The notes under the pieces are model-generated. The model was not told the DNA's origin, ran no database searches, and was given only the letters and a program-made list of their open reading frames with translations. Shown in pieces: positions 1-6,568 of a stretch of DNA of 6,732 nucleotides. The number at the start of each line of letters is the position of its first letter. Position 1 is the first letter of the stretch. The DNA is from Planctomycetota bacterium (GTDB lineage: Bacteria; Planctomycetota; Brocadiia; JAJRTI01): assembly GCA_024278415.1 (NCBI GenBank), contig JAJRTI010000151.1, forward strand, positions 1 to 6,732, read 5' to 3'. A program made the translations under genes and the position numbers.

Positions 1-3000
1 CGATCGCATGGGGCTTGCTGAAGAGCGGGTGATCGGGCTTCGCGATCTTGCCCGAGCGCGCGTTGGGCTCCACGAACGTGAGCGCGCCGGGCAGGAATCC
101 CGGCTCCCAGTCCGAGTCGTTGATCTGGAAGAGCACGAGCGTGCCGCCGGAGCGCGAAAAGTCGGCGAGACGATGGAAACGGGCGCCAAGTTCGAGGCCG
201 GCCTCCTTGAGCGAGTCGCGGCCAACAAAAATGACGCGGTAGCCGTTCAGGTCCGCCTTGCCGAGCGCGGGGAACACCTCGGGCGCCACGCCCGCGGCCT
301 TGAGCGCAGCCAGCGTTTCGCTGTTAGGCGGGCCGGCAAAGCCGACCCTGTCGCCGATGCGGAAGCGCTCCGGCTTGGACCGCGTCAGGAGCTGCACGAT
401 GCGGACCGCGACGCGCCTGCCTCCGCGGCGGAGTTCCACCTGGAGGGTCTGAGGGCCAACGCCGGCCGACGCGGCCACACGCACCTCCGCGACCGCGCTC
501 TTGCCCGAAGTCAGCGTCAGTCGTGTCGTCGCCGGAGTGATTTCGATGGAGGCCGCCTCGGCGAACGTCCTCAGCTCGAACGGCGCGGACGCATCGGAGC
601 CGGGGGTGATGACGATCGTGAGCTTGCCGCGGCCTTGTTTGTCTAGCAGCACGCGCTTGGGTGCGGCGAGCGACGGCTTCGTGTACGCGGGGGGCAGCTT
701 GGTGACGCCGGCGCGCTTGAGGTAGTAGAGGGGGTACGCGGTCTGGCGCCAGAGCATGCTACACGTCTTGCCGAAGGAACTGCGCGACTTCATCACGTTG
801 CCGATCCAGCGCAGCATGAAGTCGCGATACTTCGGGTCGCCGGTGAGTTGCGACGCGTACGCGAGCCCCTCGGCCACGAGCGCCGCGCTTGTGCCCAACC
901 CCCCGCGGTGGGCGTACTTGGGGCAGCCCGTCTTATACTTGAACCCAAACGCTTCCTCACACCACGCGTGGTTCATGAGCCAATCGCACGCGCGCACGAT
1001 ACTCTGCTTCACCTTCGCGTCGGGCGCGTTCTCGTCGTACATGACGAGGCCGCGCAGCAGGATGCCGGTGGCGAAGGTCTTGCCGCCTATGTGCGGCTGG
1101 TCCGGGCAGTTGCACTCCGGCCAGCCCTGCCGCATGCGCCAGCCGCCGGTGTCCGGGTCTTGAAGCTCGTACACCTTTTCGAGGATCAGCTTGGCGCCAT
1201 TGAGGTAGTACGGATTCCCGGTAGCCTCGTACGCGGCCATGACGTTGATGAGCGGCCAGCCCGCCGCGCGCTCGATGCCGAAGCGGAAGTTCACCGTCGT
1301 GTCGCCTGCAATGCGGGCGCACAGGCCGAGCGCCGCGCCGAGGTAGTCGGGCTCGCCCATGAGCAGGCCCATCATGATTTGTCCCTGCGTGATGCAGTGG
1401 CCCCCGAGGTTTGCGTAGCCGCGCATGAAAACTGCGTTGTGGGCCATGCCGTAGGCGCCCTTGGCGAATCGCGGGTCGTTGCGCTCGAAGAAACTGCCCA
1501 CGTGGCCTACGGAGTGCCCGTACGCGGCATGCGCAATTTGTTGGGAGCCGTCCCAGCGATGCTGCGTGTCCACGTCCGTGTAGTGCCGCGCCATCTGGTC
1601 GCCGCGCCACAACCAGCGCAGCTCGCCGGTGCGCGCGAACGCGAGCGCTGCGCACCAGCCCAGGTCGTATTCCGAATTGCCCCAGTTGTACTTGCGCTCG
1701 CCGAACCAGTCGCCGTAGTTCATCCAACCGTATTCCCGGTTGCGTTGCCGTGCGGTTTCGAGCCGGTCGAAGCCGTCGTTCATCCACTCCTCGAACACGG
1801 GGAACACGCCCGGCGCGGCCGCATCCACGCGGCCGAACGCGCCGCTCTTGCAGTACACCGACGGCTCGGCTTGCGCGACGAGCGGATGCTGCACGTGCCC
1901 GGCAAACGCTTTGCCCGCGGGCTCCTTGCCAAAGCGCACCGCGAGCGACGCGGTGTACTGCATGCCGCGGCGGAAGAGGTACTGGCCGTCTTTGCGCCAA
2001 TAGTAGAGCTTGATGACGTCCATCGCGTTCGTCACGTCCGAGTACGCGTTGCGGGGCAGTTGCGGGAGCAGGCGAACGTGGAGGCCGTCCTTCTTGACCG
2101 CGAGGCCCTTGGGCCAGGCCTGCCAGAAGTTGCGCGCCGCGACGCTGATCGCCTTGCCTCCCGACCGCACGGACGCGAGGCCGGCCGCGCGCCCGCCTTC
2201 GGTCTTTTTGCCAGCGAGGTCGAGCGTGAAGTGGTTGTCCTCGTCTTGGAGGATCGACAGCACTTGCTTGCCCTCGACGCGCGTGAAGGCCGCGCCATTG
2301 ATCGAGCCCTCGACCGGGCCGTTCGCCTGGATCGGCAGGCGCAAGTCCACGCTCTGCACCGGCGTCACGACCTCCTTGGCGCTGTTGTTCGCGACGGTGT
2401 AGTCGAGGTAGAGCACGTCGTCGTTCGCGTGCAGCCTATAGCGCACGCGGTAACGGAAGCGGTGCTCGCCATCCTTGGCGACGTATGCTCCCTTCGCCAC
2501 GACCACACATCGCACGGGGCCGCGTTCCACGACCTCGACGGAGTCGGGCTTGCCGAGCGTGAACCACCTGCCGTCGGGCATGACGATGCGACCGTTGCCG
2601 CCCATGGGCGCGGAGGTCATGCGCTCATCTTCCGCGAACTCTCCGTCGCCGTCGAGGTCGCAGTAGACCCGATCGAAAAGCCCGAGCTTCTCTTTGCTCA
2701 CGACGAGGCGGAGCTTGCCGTTGGACACGGCCAGCTCCGTGCGGGTGTCTTTGACGCGGATGGCGGGGCTGGGCCCAGGCGGCGGCTCGAGCTTGGGCGA
2801 CGTCACGAGCGTATAAGACGCCGGCTGGCCGGGCGCAGTGTCGGCCATGAACGTGACGCTGAGCCATTTGACGCTCCCGTCCGGCCAGCGAGCCATCGTG
2901 CTCATCTGGCCGCGTCCCAAGCCTGACACGACGCGCGCCTCTGGCCCGCGCAGGATGCATTGGGCGCCGTCCCAGAGTTTCCCCCGGGCGAACGGCACGC

Positions 3001-3895
3001 CCGACGTGACCGGCCAGCGCTTGCGCCCGGTCCGGGTGGGCTCGGCGACGGCGAGCTTGATCGTCTGTGTGGCGGTCTTGCCCGTGGGGCCCACCGGGGC
3101 CACGAACTCGAACGCGGAGTCCGAGGGCCGGCTGCCCACCAGCCAGGCCACGACGGGCCGCACCTGGTAGCGTGCGCCTTGGTCGAGCCGGCCCAGCACC
3201 GCGCGGTGGTTGCGAAGCATCTTCGCCGGCATGGCGACCTCGCGGTCGAGCTTGCCGGCCGTGCCAAAGAGCACCTTCTCGATGACCACCGGGATCGACG
3301 AAATCCACGAGACCTGCGTGCGGCCGTCGGGGAGTCTGTACGCGGCGAAGTCGGAGAACTTGGGCGCCGCGGCCTTTTCGAAGCGGATGTAGTCGTAGTA
3401 CGTCGAGCCCGGATTGCCGGGCTGCATGTAGCGGTCGTCGACCCAGAGGTCGAACGCGCCATCGGTGATCTCGGCCCGGCCGAGCACGATCTCGAACCCC
3501 CGCGGCCGGAACGGCTTCCACGTCTTGCCGTCGAGCGAGAGCGTGATGGTGCGCGACGGGTTGCCGAGGTAGACCATGTACACGCCGTTGGGGATGCCGG
3601 TAATGTGCGTGTGCAGCGGCGGCGCGCCGTCTTCGGGCGTCTTGCGATCCTCGACGATCGCGGGCGACTGGAGCGACGCGCCCCTGGAGCGCTTGCTGAA
3701 CACGTCCTGCTCCGTGGTCCACAGGTTCCACTTGTTCGCGGTCGGCTTGTTCTTGAGCCAGGCCTTGGGCGTGGACCAATCCTCGGCCTCGAAGACCAGG
3801 CCCTTGAGCTTGGCGCGCTTGCCCTTGTATTGCTCGGCCGCGTGGCAAGTGAGGGTTGCGATGGCCAACAGCACGAACAGCTTTGAGCGCTTCAT
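1..3895 (-). CDS. Secreted multidomain exo-rhamnogalacturonan lyase-like protein (PL26-like core), 3' end outside window
   Basis: One open frame of 1298 codons without a stop or frameshift; the C-terminus lies beyond base 1. The ATG at 3895 has AGGAG seven bases upstream (3903-3907) and opens a Sec signal peptide (MKRSKLFVLLAIATLTCHA, cleavage likely after A19). Order of parts, approximate residues: 32-175 carbohydrate-binding-like module (FEAED near its start, YYDYIRF near its end); 177-266 Fn3-like; 293-500 RIFT-barrel type segment with the family signature VTSGVPFARG (297-306) and MARWPDGSVKWL (334-345); to about 660 beta-sandwich; 700-1060 alpha/alpha toroid (WMNYGDWFGE 725-733 region, YNWGNSEYD, HYTDVDTQH); 1080-1170 beta domain; 1175 onward a GATase/flavodoxin-like fold (YRVIFVGRD, SGGTLVLFQ). 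This central combination matches PcRGLX/YetA-type proteins, which remove unsaturated galacturonosyl-rhamnose units from pectin fragments. Substrate is inferred, and I did not assign catalytic residues. Residues 413-424 form an EF-hand-like loop. It could be co-transcribed with the upstream SGNH gene. The reading frame is certain; the family is likely; the activity is open. Confidence 0.88.
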   Translation of the reverse strand, partial: MKRSKLFVLLAIATLTCHAAEQYKGKRAKLKGLVFEAEDWSTPKAWLKNKPTANKWNLWTTEQDVFSKRSRGASLQSPAIVEDRKTPEDGAPPLHTHITGIPNGVYMVYLGNPSRTITLSLDGKTWKPFRPRGFEIVLGRAEITDGAFDLWVDDRYMQPGNPGSTYYDYIRFEKAAAPKFSDFAAYRLPDGRTQVSWISSIPVVIEKVLFGTAGKLDREVAMPAKMLRNHRAVLGRLDQGARYQVRPVVAWLVGSRPSDSAFEFVAPVGPTGKTATQTIKLAVAEPTRTGRKRWPVTSGVPFARGKLWDGAQCILRGPEARVVSGLGRGQMSTMARWPDGSVKWLSVTFMADTAPGQPASYTLVTSPKLEPPPGPSPAIRVKDTRTELAVSNGKLRLVVSKEKLGLFDRVYCDLDGDGEFAEDERMTSAPMGGNGRIVMPDGRWFTLGKPDSVEVVERGPVRCVVVAKGAYVAKDGEHRFRYRVRYRLHANDDVLYLDYTVANNSAKEVVTPVQSVDLRLPIQANGPVEGSINGAAFTRVEGKQVLSILQDEDNHFTLDLAGKKTEGGRAAGLASVRSGGKAISVAARNFWQAWPKGLAVKKDGLHVRLLPQLPRNAYSDVTNAMDVIKLYYWRKDGQYLFRRGMQYTASLAVRFGKEPAGKAFAGHVQHPLVAQAEPSVYCKSGAFGRVDAAAPGVFPVFEEWMNDGFDRLETARQRNREYGWMNYGDWFGERKYNWGNSEYDLGWCAALAFARTGELRWLWRGDQMARHYTDVDTQHRWDGSQQIAHAAYGHSVGHVGSFFERNDPRFAKGAYGMAHNAVFMRGYANLGGHCITQGQIMMGLLMGEPDYLGAALGLCARIAGDTTVNFRFGIERAAGWPLINVMAAYEATGNPYYLNGAKLILEKVYELQDPDTGGWRMRQGWPECNCPDQPHIGGKTFATGILLRGLVMYDENAPDAKVKQSIVRACDWLMNHAWCEEAFGFKYKTGCPKYAHRGGLGTSAALVAEGLAYASQLTGDPKYRDFMLRWIGNVMKSRSSFGKTCSMLWRQTAYPLYYLKRAGVTKLPPAYTKPSLAAPKRVLLDKQGRGKLTIVITPGSDASAPFELRTFAEAASIEITPATTRLTLTSGKSAVAEVRVAASAGVGPQTLQVELRRGGRRVAVRIVQLLTRSKPERFRIGDRVGFAGPPNSETLAALKAAGVAPEVFPALGKADLNGYRVIFVGRDSLKEAGLELGARFHRLADFSRSGGTLVLFQINDSDWEPGFLPGALTFVEPNARSGKIAKPDHPLFSKPHAI

Positions 3896-3902
3896 ATGCG
3901 AA

Positions 3903-3907
3903 CTCCT
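3903..3907 (-). promoter_or_regulatory. Ribosome binding site of the lyase-like gene
   Basis: AGGAG on the minus strand, seven bases before the ATG at 3895. It fixes the start, which coincides with the beginning of a signal peptide. Confidence 0.85.
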
Positions 3908-3909
3908 AG

Positions 3910-3926
3910 CGCGGCTTCTGGCCGCG
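3910..3926 (-). promoter_or_regulatory. Hairpin directly upstream of the lyase-like gene's ribosome binding site
   Basis: CGCGGC and GCCGCG form a perfect 6-bp GC stem around a 5-base loop. On the transcript the stem ends two bases before the AGGAG. It could stabilise the 5' end of a processed message or tune access to the ribosome binding site. Only the pairing is seen; the role is inference. Confidence 0.45.
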
Positions 3927-3969
3927 ACTGATTGTTCTGGTTTGGCTACCGCGCGCGCTAAACACGTAC

Positions 3970-4088
3970 GGCACTTCAGTGCCAGGAAGGTCACGTGATG
4001 CACCAGCGCCCCTTCAGGGCGCGTGCTGAGCGTGGCTTCTTCCCTTGGGCTGAGCCCAAGGCTTCATGCCTGCGTTGCTTCACAACGC
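3970..4088. repeat. Cluster of small palindromes with CTTCA-type loops (REP-like)
   Basis: Four perfect stem-loops follow each other in this stretch: 3970-3983 (GGCAC, loop TTCA, GTGCC); 4006-4022 (GCGCCC, loop CTTCA, GGGCGC); 4043-4061 (CCTTGGG, loop CTGAG, CCCAAGG); and 4072-4088 (GCGTTG, loop CTTCA, CAACGC). A weaker 4-bp hairpin (AGGC, loop TTCAT, GCCT) lies at 4059-4071 between the last two. The stems differ in sequence while the loops are alike, as in families of dispersed extragenic palindromes. No open frame here looks coding. Whether copies exist elsewhere in the genome cannot be seen. The stems could also act as a transcript-processing or attenuation site between the two minus-strand genes; no T-run follows them, so a simple intrinsic terminator is unlikely. 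Confidence 0.6.
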
Positions 4089-4167
4089 CAGACAAAGGGC
4101 GCTCACGCGGTGCGCAGTTTCCGCGGAGCCGATCTCCACATCCAGGCAGACGCAGCGCGTTCCGGGT

Positions 4168-5196
4168 TCATGTCCCCGCTGTCGGCAGCTTGCTCATGAC
4201 CGCGCGGTCGAAGTTCTCGGCCATGATCTCAATGCCGTCCGCGTTGGGATGGCACTGGTCGGTGGTGTACTGGGCGATGAGGTCGGTGTTGAAGACATCG
4301 AGGCCGTTCACGTAGATGACGTTCTTGTCGCCGTTCTCGACGAGTCGGCGATACACGTCTTCGATGTCCCGGCGCATGCCGGCGATAGTGTAGTTGAGCA
4401 CGTTCGGCTCGGTCTCGTGCGGCGGGTAGCCGATGGGCGATATGAGCGCGAGGGGCGTGGTGGGATGCTTCTCGCGAATGATCTGCACGAGGCCCATCAC
4501 CGCGCCCGGGAACGTGCGGGGCGAGAGCGCGCCGCTGATGCAGTTGATGCCGAGCTTGAGCGTAATGAGGTCGGCCGGCAGGTCGCGGATCACGCGGCCC
4601 ACCATGGAGTCGAGGCAGCAGTTGCCGCCGAAGCCGAGACTGGTCAAGTTGAGCCCGCGGCGCCGCGCGACGATGGCCGGCCAGGTGCGGGCCGGGCTAT
4701 GCGCGCGCACGCAGTGCGTGAGCGAACTGCCGTACGTGACCCACTTGGGCCGGTCGTCGGGCACAACGCGGCACGACGCCCCGTCGTCAATCTCCAGCGC
4801 CCGTATCGCGACGGGCGCTTCGGGCAGCAGCCACAGCTCCAGGACCTTCGAGCCGGTGGGCAGGGCCTCGATGAGCACCTCCTCGCTGCCCGGCGGGGCC
4901 GGCGCACTGGCGACGATCTCGCCATCGATGGTCACGTCGAAGTGGAACGTCTCCCGTTCGCAGGCCGGGGGCACCGCGGGCAGCGGCAGGAAGCTGAGCT
5001 TCAGGCAGGGCGAGTCCGTCTCGAATCGCAGCCGCGCGCCGCTGGCGTTCTCGGCTCGCGCAAGCAACGCATCGTCCGGCGAAGGGAACTGCCAGCGCTG
5101 CTCGTGCGGCAGCCGCCACGGCTTGAGCCAACCGTCGCGTTGCTCCACGGAAACCGCGCCTTCAAAGAATGTGGCATCGAGAGGGACCGTGCGCAT
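4168..5196 (-). CDS. Two-domain SGNH/GDSL hydrolase (probable carbohydrate esterase or acylhydrolase)
   Basis: A complete 342-residue protein; the ATG at 5196 has AGGAG eight bases upstream (5205-5209) and the stop is TGA at 4168-4170. No signal peptide or membrane segment is visible, so it is probably cytoplasmic. Residues 1-140 are a beta-rich N-terminal domain like those preceding SGNH domains in sugar esterases. Residues 150-340 are the SGNH domain: block I YGSSLTH (155-161) with S158 in the nucleophile position; block II around LGFGGN (187-192); block III KLGINC (214-219) with N218 in the oxyanion position; block V DQCHP (313-317) giving D313 and H316. The Asp of the usual GDS is Ser here, as in several SGNH subfamilies. 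Such enzymes remove acetyl or other acyl groups. Next to a pectin-lyase-like gene, deacylation of oligosaccharides is a reasonable guess, but the substrate is unknown. It lies upstream of the lyase-like gene on the same strand with a 272-base gap, so co-transcription is possible but unproven. Confidence 0.88.
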   Translation of the reverse strand: MRTVPLDATFFEGAVSVEQRDGWLKPWRLPHEQRWQFPSPDDALLARAENASGARLRFETDSPCLKLSFLPLPAVPPACERETFHFDVTIDGEIVASAPAPPGSEEVLIEALPTGSKVLELWLLPEAPVAIRALEIDDGASCRVVPDDRPKWVTYGSSLTHCVRAHSPARTWPAIVARRRGLNLTSLGFGGNCCLDSMVGRVIRDLPADLITLKLGINCISGALSPRTFPGAVMGLVQIIREKHPTTPLALISPIGYPPHETEPNVLNYTIAGMRRDIEDVYRRLVENGDKNVIYVNGLDVFNTDLIAQYTTDQCHPNADGIEIMAENFDRAVMSKLPTAGT

Positions 5197-5255
5197 ACAG
5201 AAATCTCCTGAAGTGAATGGTCAATGGCCGTCTGTCCGCATGTGCTCAGCGCCTG

Positions 5256-5285
5256 GTTATACACAAGGTAGGAGTGCTCGCGCAA
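5256..5285 (-). promoter_or_regulatory. Possible sigma70-like promoter of the SGNH hydrolase gene
   Basis: On the minus strand TTGCGC (5285-5280) and TATAAC (5261-5256) are separated by 18 bases. The -10 matches the consensus at five of six positions, the -35 at only three. It would give a leader of about 50 bases before the ATG at 5196. Confidence 0.4.
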
Positions 5286-5333
5286 CAGGGTGCGCGGCAG
5301 CCTCGCTCCCAAGCGGCGCCTCCGCCTGTCGCC

Positions 5334-5362
5334 TTGAAGCCATTGCGGAGCAGAGCTATACT
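5334..5362 (+). promoter_or_regulatory. Sigma70-like promoter of the Gfo/Idh/MocA oxidoreductase gene
   Basis: TTGAAG (5334-5339) and TATACT (5357-5362) are separated by exactly 17 bases. They match the consensus at four and five of six positions. Transcription would start near 5369, leaving a leader of roughly 73 bases before the ATG at 5442. It lies back to back with the weaker left-facing promoter, about 50 bases away. Confidence 0.6.
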
Positions 5363-5366
5363 CCGC
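5345..5366. promoter_or_regulatory. Inverted repeat overlapping the right-facing -10 (candidate operator)
   Basis: GCGGAG (5345-5350) and CTCCGC (5361-5366) are perfect inverted arms around a 10-base spacer that contains most of TATACT. GCCATTG also occurs twice as a direct repeat at 5339-5345 and 5365-5371. A repressor bound here would block the promoter. No regulator gene is in the window, and short arms can arise by chance in GC-rich DNA. Confidence 0.35.
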
Positions 5367-5428
5367 CATTGGCTCTCTCCCATTCCCCGATCCTCTCTGT
5401 CCTCCGCGCCCTCTGTGGCTATCCCCTC

Positions 5429-5433
5429 AGGAG
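5429..5433 (+). promoter_or_regulatory. Ribosome binding site that decides the oxidoreductase start
   Basis: AGGAG lies eight bases before the ATG at 5442. It supports this start over the in-frame ATG at 5217, which would add 75 residues unlike the family and would precede the likely promoter. Confidence 0.85.
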
Positions 5434-5441
5434 CCCATACC

Positions 5442-6419
5442 ATGTCCGCAGTCAAAGTCGCATTCGTCGGAGCCGGCGGCAACGCCACCGGCCACATCAC
5501 CCGTGTCAGCGACAACCCTGATGCCGAGATCGTCGCGATCTGCGACCTCGACGCGGACCGCGCCCAGGCCGCGGCCGAGAAGTTCGGCGGCAAGCCCTAC
5601 ACCGACCAAGACGCGATGATCGACGAGATCGATATGGACGCGCTCTACGTGAGCGTGCCGCCGTTCGCGCACACCACCGCAGAGATCAAGGCCGCGCAGA
5701 AAGGCGTGCATCTGTTCGTGGAGAAACCGGTCACACTGTCCACAGAGAAGGGCTTGGAGGTTTGGGACGCGATCGAAAAGGCCGGCGTCATCTCGTGCGT
5801 CGGCTACCAGGTGCGCTACTACCCCAGCGTCGATCTGGCCAAGCAATACCTCGACGGCAAGACCATCGCGATGGTGAGTTGCGCGCGCTGGGGCGGCCTG
5901 CCGCCCACGCCGTGGTGGCGCGTCATGGCGCAGTCCGGCGGCCAGATCGTCGAGCAGACCACGCACCAGGTCGACATGATCCGCTACCTCTGCGGCGAGG
6001 TCACCGAGGTACACGCCAACTACGCGCTGCGCAACTTGACCGACGTGGAGAACATGGACGTGCCCGACGTGATGGCGGTCACGTTCAAGATGGCTTGCGG
6101 CGCGGTGGGCAGCCTCACGTCGAGTTGCGCGTTGGTCAACGGCGGCGGCAAGGGCGACTTGGAGATCATCGCGGACAGCACGGTGCTCAAGTGGGCCGCC
6201 AAGTCTGTCTCGGCCGTCCCCGGCGAGCACCCGGAACTCGACGTGGAGTTGCCCGACCCGCCGACCATCGACCAGGTCTTCATCGAAGCGTGCAAGACCG
6301 GCGACGCGTCGAAGATCCGCTCGAACTACCTCGACGGGCTCAAGAGCGCGGACGTGACGTTCGCGATGAACGAGTCGGCCGCGGCCGGCAAGCCAGTCGT
6401 GCCGCACTTCGCACGGTGA
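5442..6419 (+). CDS. Gfo/Idh/MocA family NAD(P)-dependent oxidoreductase
   Basis: A complete 325-residue cytoplasmic enzyme with TGA at 6417-6419. The N-terminal Rossmann domain (about 1-125) shows VAFVGAGGNATGH (6-18), a variant of the family's glycine-rich dinucleotide loop, and the acidic end of the second strand at D35 (ICDLD), which usually favours NAD. EKP at 94-96 is the family signature, with K95 the conserved lysine. The C-terminal alpha/beta domain contains GGQIVEQTTHQVDMIRYL (166-183), the conserved substrate-side motif with H175 and D178. The length is normal for the shorter members. The family oxidises or reduces sugars, inositols and sugar acids; the residues visible do not tell which. 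It is transcribed away from the SGNH and lyase-like genes, from its own promoter, and precedes an SDR gene on the same strand. A role in handling sugars released by the lyase-like protein is inferred from neighbourhood only. Confidence 0.93.
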   Translation: MSAVKVAFVGAGGNATGHITRVSDNPDAEIVAICDLDADRAQAAAEKFGGKPYTDQDAMIDEIDMDALYVSVPPFAHTTAEIKAAQKGVHLFVEKPVTLSTEKGLEVWDAIEKAGVISCVGYQVRYYPSVDLAKQYLDGKTIAMVSCARWGGLPPTPWWRVMAQSGGQIVEQTTHQVDMIRYLCGEVTEVHANYALRNLTDVENMDVPDVMAVTFKMACGAVGSLTSSCALVNGGGKGDLEIIADSTVLKWAAKSVSAVPGEHPELDVELPDPPTIDQVFIEACKTGDASKIRSNYLDGLKSADVTFAMNESAAAGKPVVPHFAR

Positions 6420-6442
6420 CCCGTTCGGAGTCCCGCCTGTAG

Positions 6443-6468
6443 GGCTGTCGCAGCGAAGCGAGACAGCC
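6443..6468 (+). terminator. Hairpin after the oxidoreductase gene (possible terminator or processing site)
   Basis: GGCTGTC (6443-6449) and GACAGCC (6462-6468) form a perfect 7-bp stem beginning 24 bases after the stop codon. The 12-base loop can pair further (GC with GC around AGCGAA, with a bulge). No T-run follows (the next bases are GGGTTAGG), so intrinsic termination would be weak. It may instead be a dispersed palindrome. Confidence 0.4.
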
Positions 6469-6554
6469 GGGTTAGGCGATCCGTCTGCGTGGACACTGGC
6501 GCCGGCCGAGACGGCCAACACGAACGAGGCTCAACAGGGGCGTCTCATTATCGT

Positions 6555-6560
6555 GAGGAA
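6555..6560 (+). promoter_or_regulatory. Ribosome binding site supporting a GTG start
   Basis: GAGGAA lies eight bases before GTG at 6569. The protein read from this GTG begins with the short lead-in (KLKDKVCIITG) normal for SDR enzymes, which supports the unusual start codon. Confidence 0.8.
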
Positions 6561-6568
6561 GCACCGCT

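Noticed and set aside
957..2000. A 347-codon minus-strand frame overlapping the toroid region
   Set aside because: Off-frame shadow of the lyase-like gene with Arg/Ala-rich composition. The in-frame reading here contains the family motifs.
848..2926. A 692-codon open frame on the plus strand
   Set aside because: It is antisense to the lyase-like gene, which has a signal peptide, ribosome binding site and recognisable domains. The 692-residue reading is rich in Arg, Ala, His and Val with no family motif, as expected of a shadow frame in GC-rich DNA.
2625..3848. A 407-codon minus-strand frame inside the lyase-like gene
   Set aside because: It is in another frame than the 1298-codon reading, has an Arg/Gly/Pro-rich composition, and shows no motif. 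The true frame continues across it without a break.
3879..3895. Lipoprotein lipobox around C17 of the lyase-like protein (TLTC)
   Set aside because: Thr before the Cys and Thr at -3 do not fit the usual lipobox; cleavage by signal peptidase I after CHA is more likely.
4043..4061. The CCTTGGG/CCCAAGG hairpin as an intrinsic terminator of the SGNH gene
   Set aside because: No run of T follows on the minus strand; it fits better as one member of the hairpin cluster.
4066..5211. A 381-codon plus-strand frame opposite the SGNH gene
   Set aside because: Antisense shadow; the minus-strand reading has all four SGNH blocks and a ribosome binding site.
5217..5441. N-terminal extension of the oxidoreductase from an in-frame ATG at 5217
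   Set aside because: The extra 75 residues do not resemble the family, the promoter and ribosome binding site lie inside them, and the Rossmann fold starts normally at the ATG at 5442.
5427..6521. A 364-codon minus-strand frame opposite the oxidoreductase gene
   Set aside because: Antisense shadow with an Arg/Asp/His/Val-rich sequence; the plus-strand reading is an unmistakable Gfo/Idh/MocA protein.
6523..6551. Separate promoter for the SDR gene with CATTAT as -10
   Set aside because: The -10 is only four of six and no acceptable -35 lies at 16-18 bases upstream.
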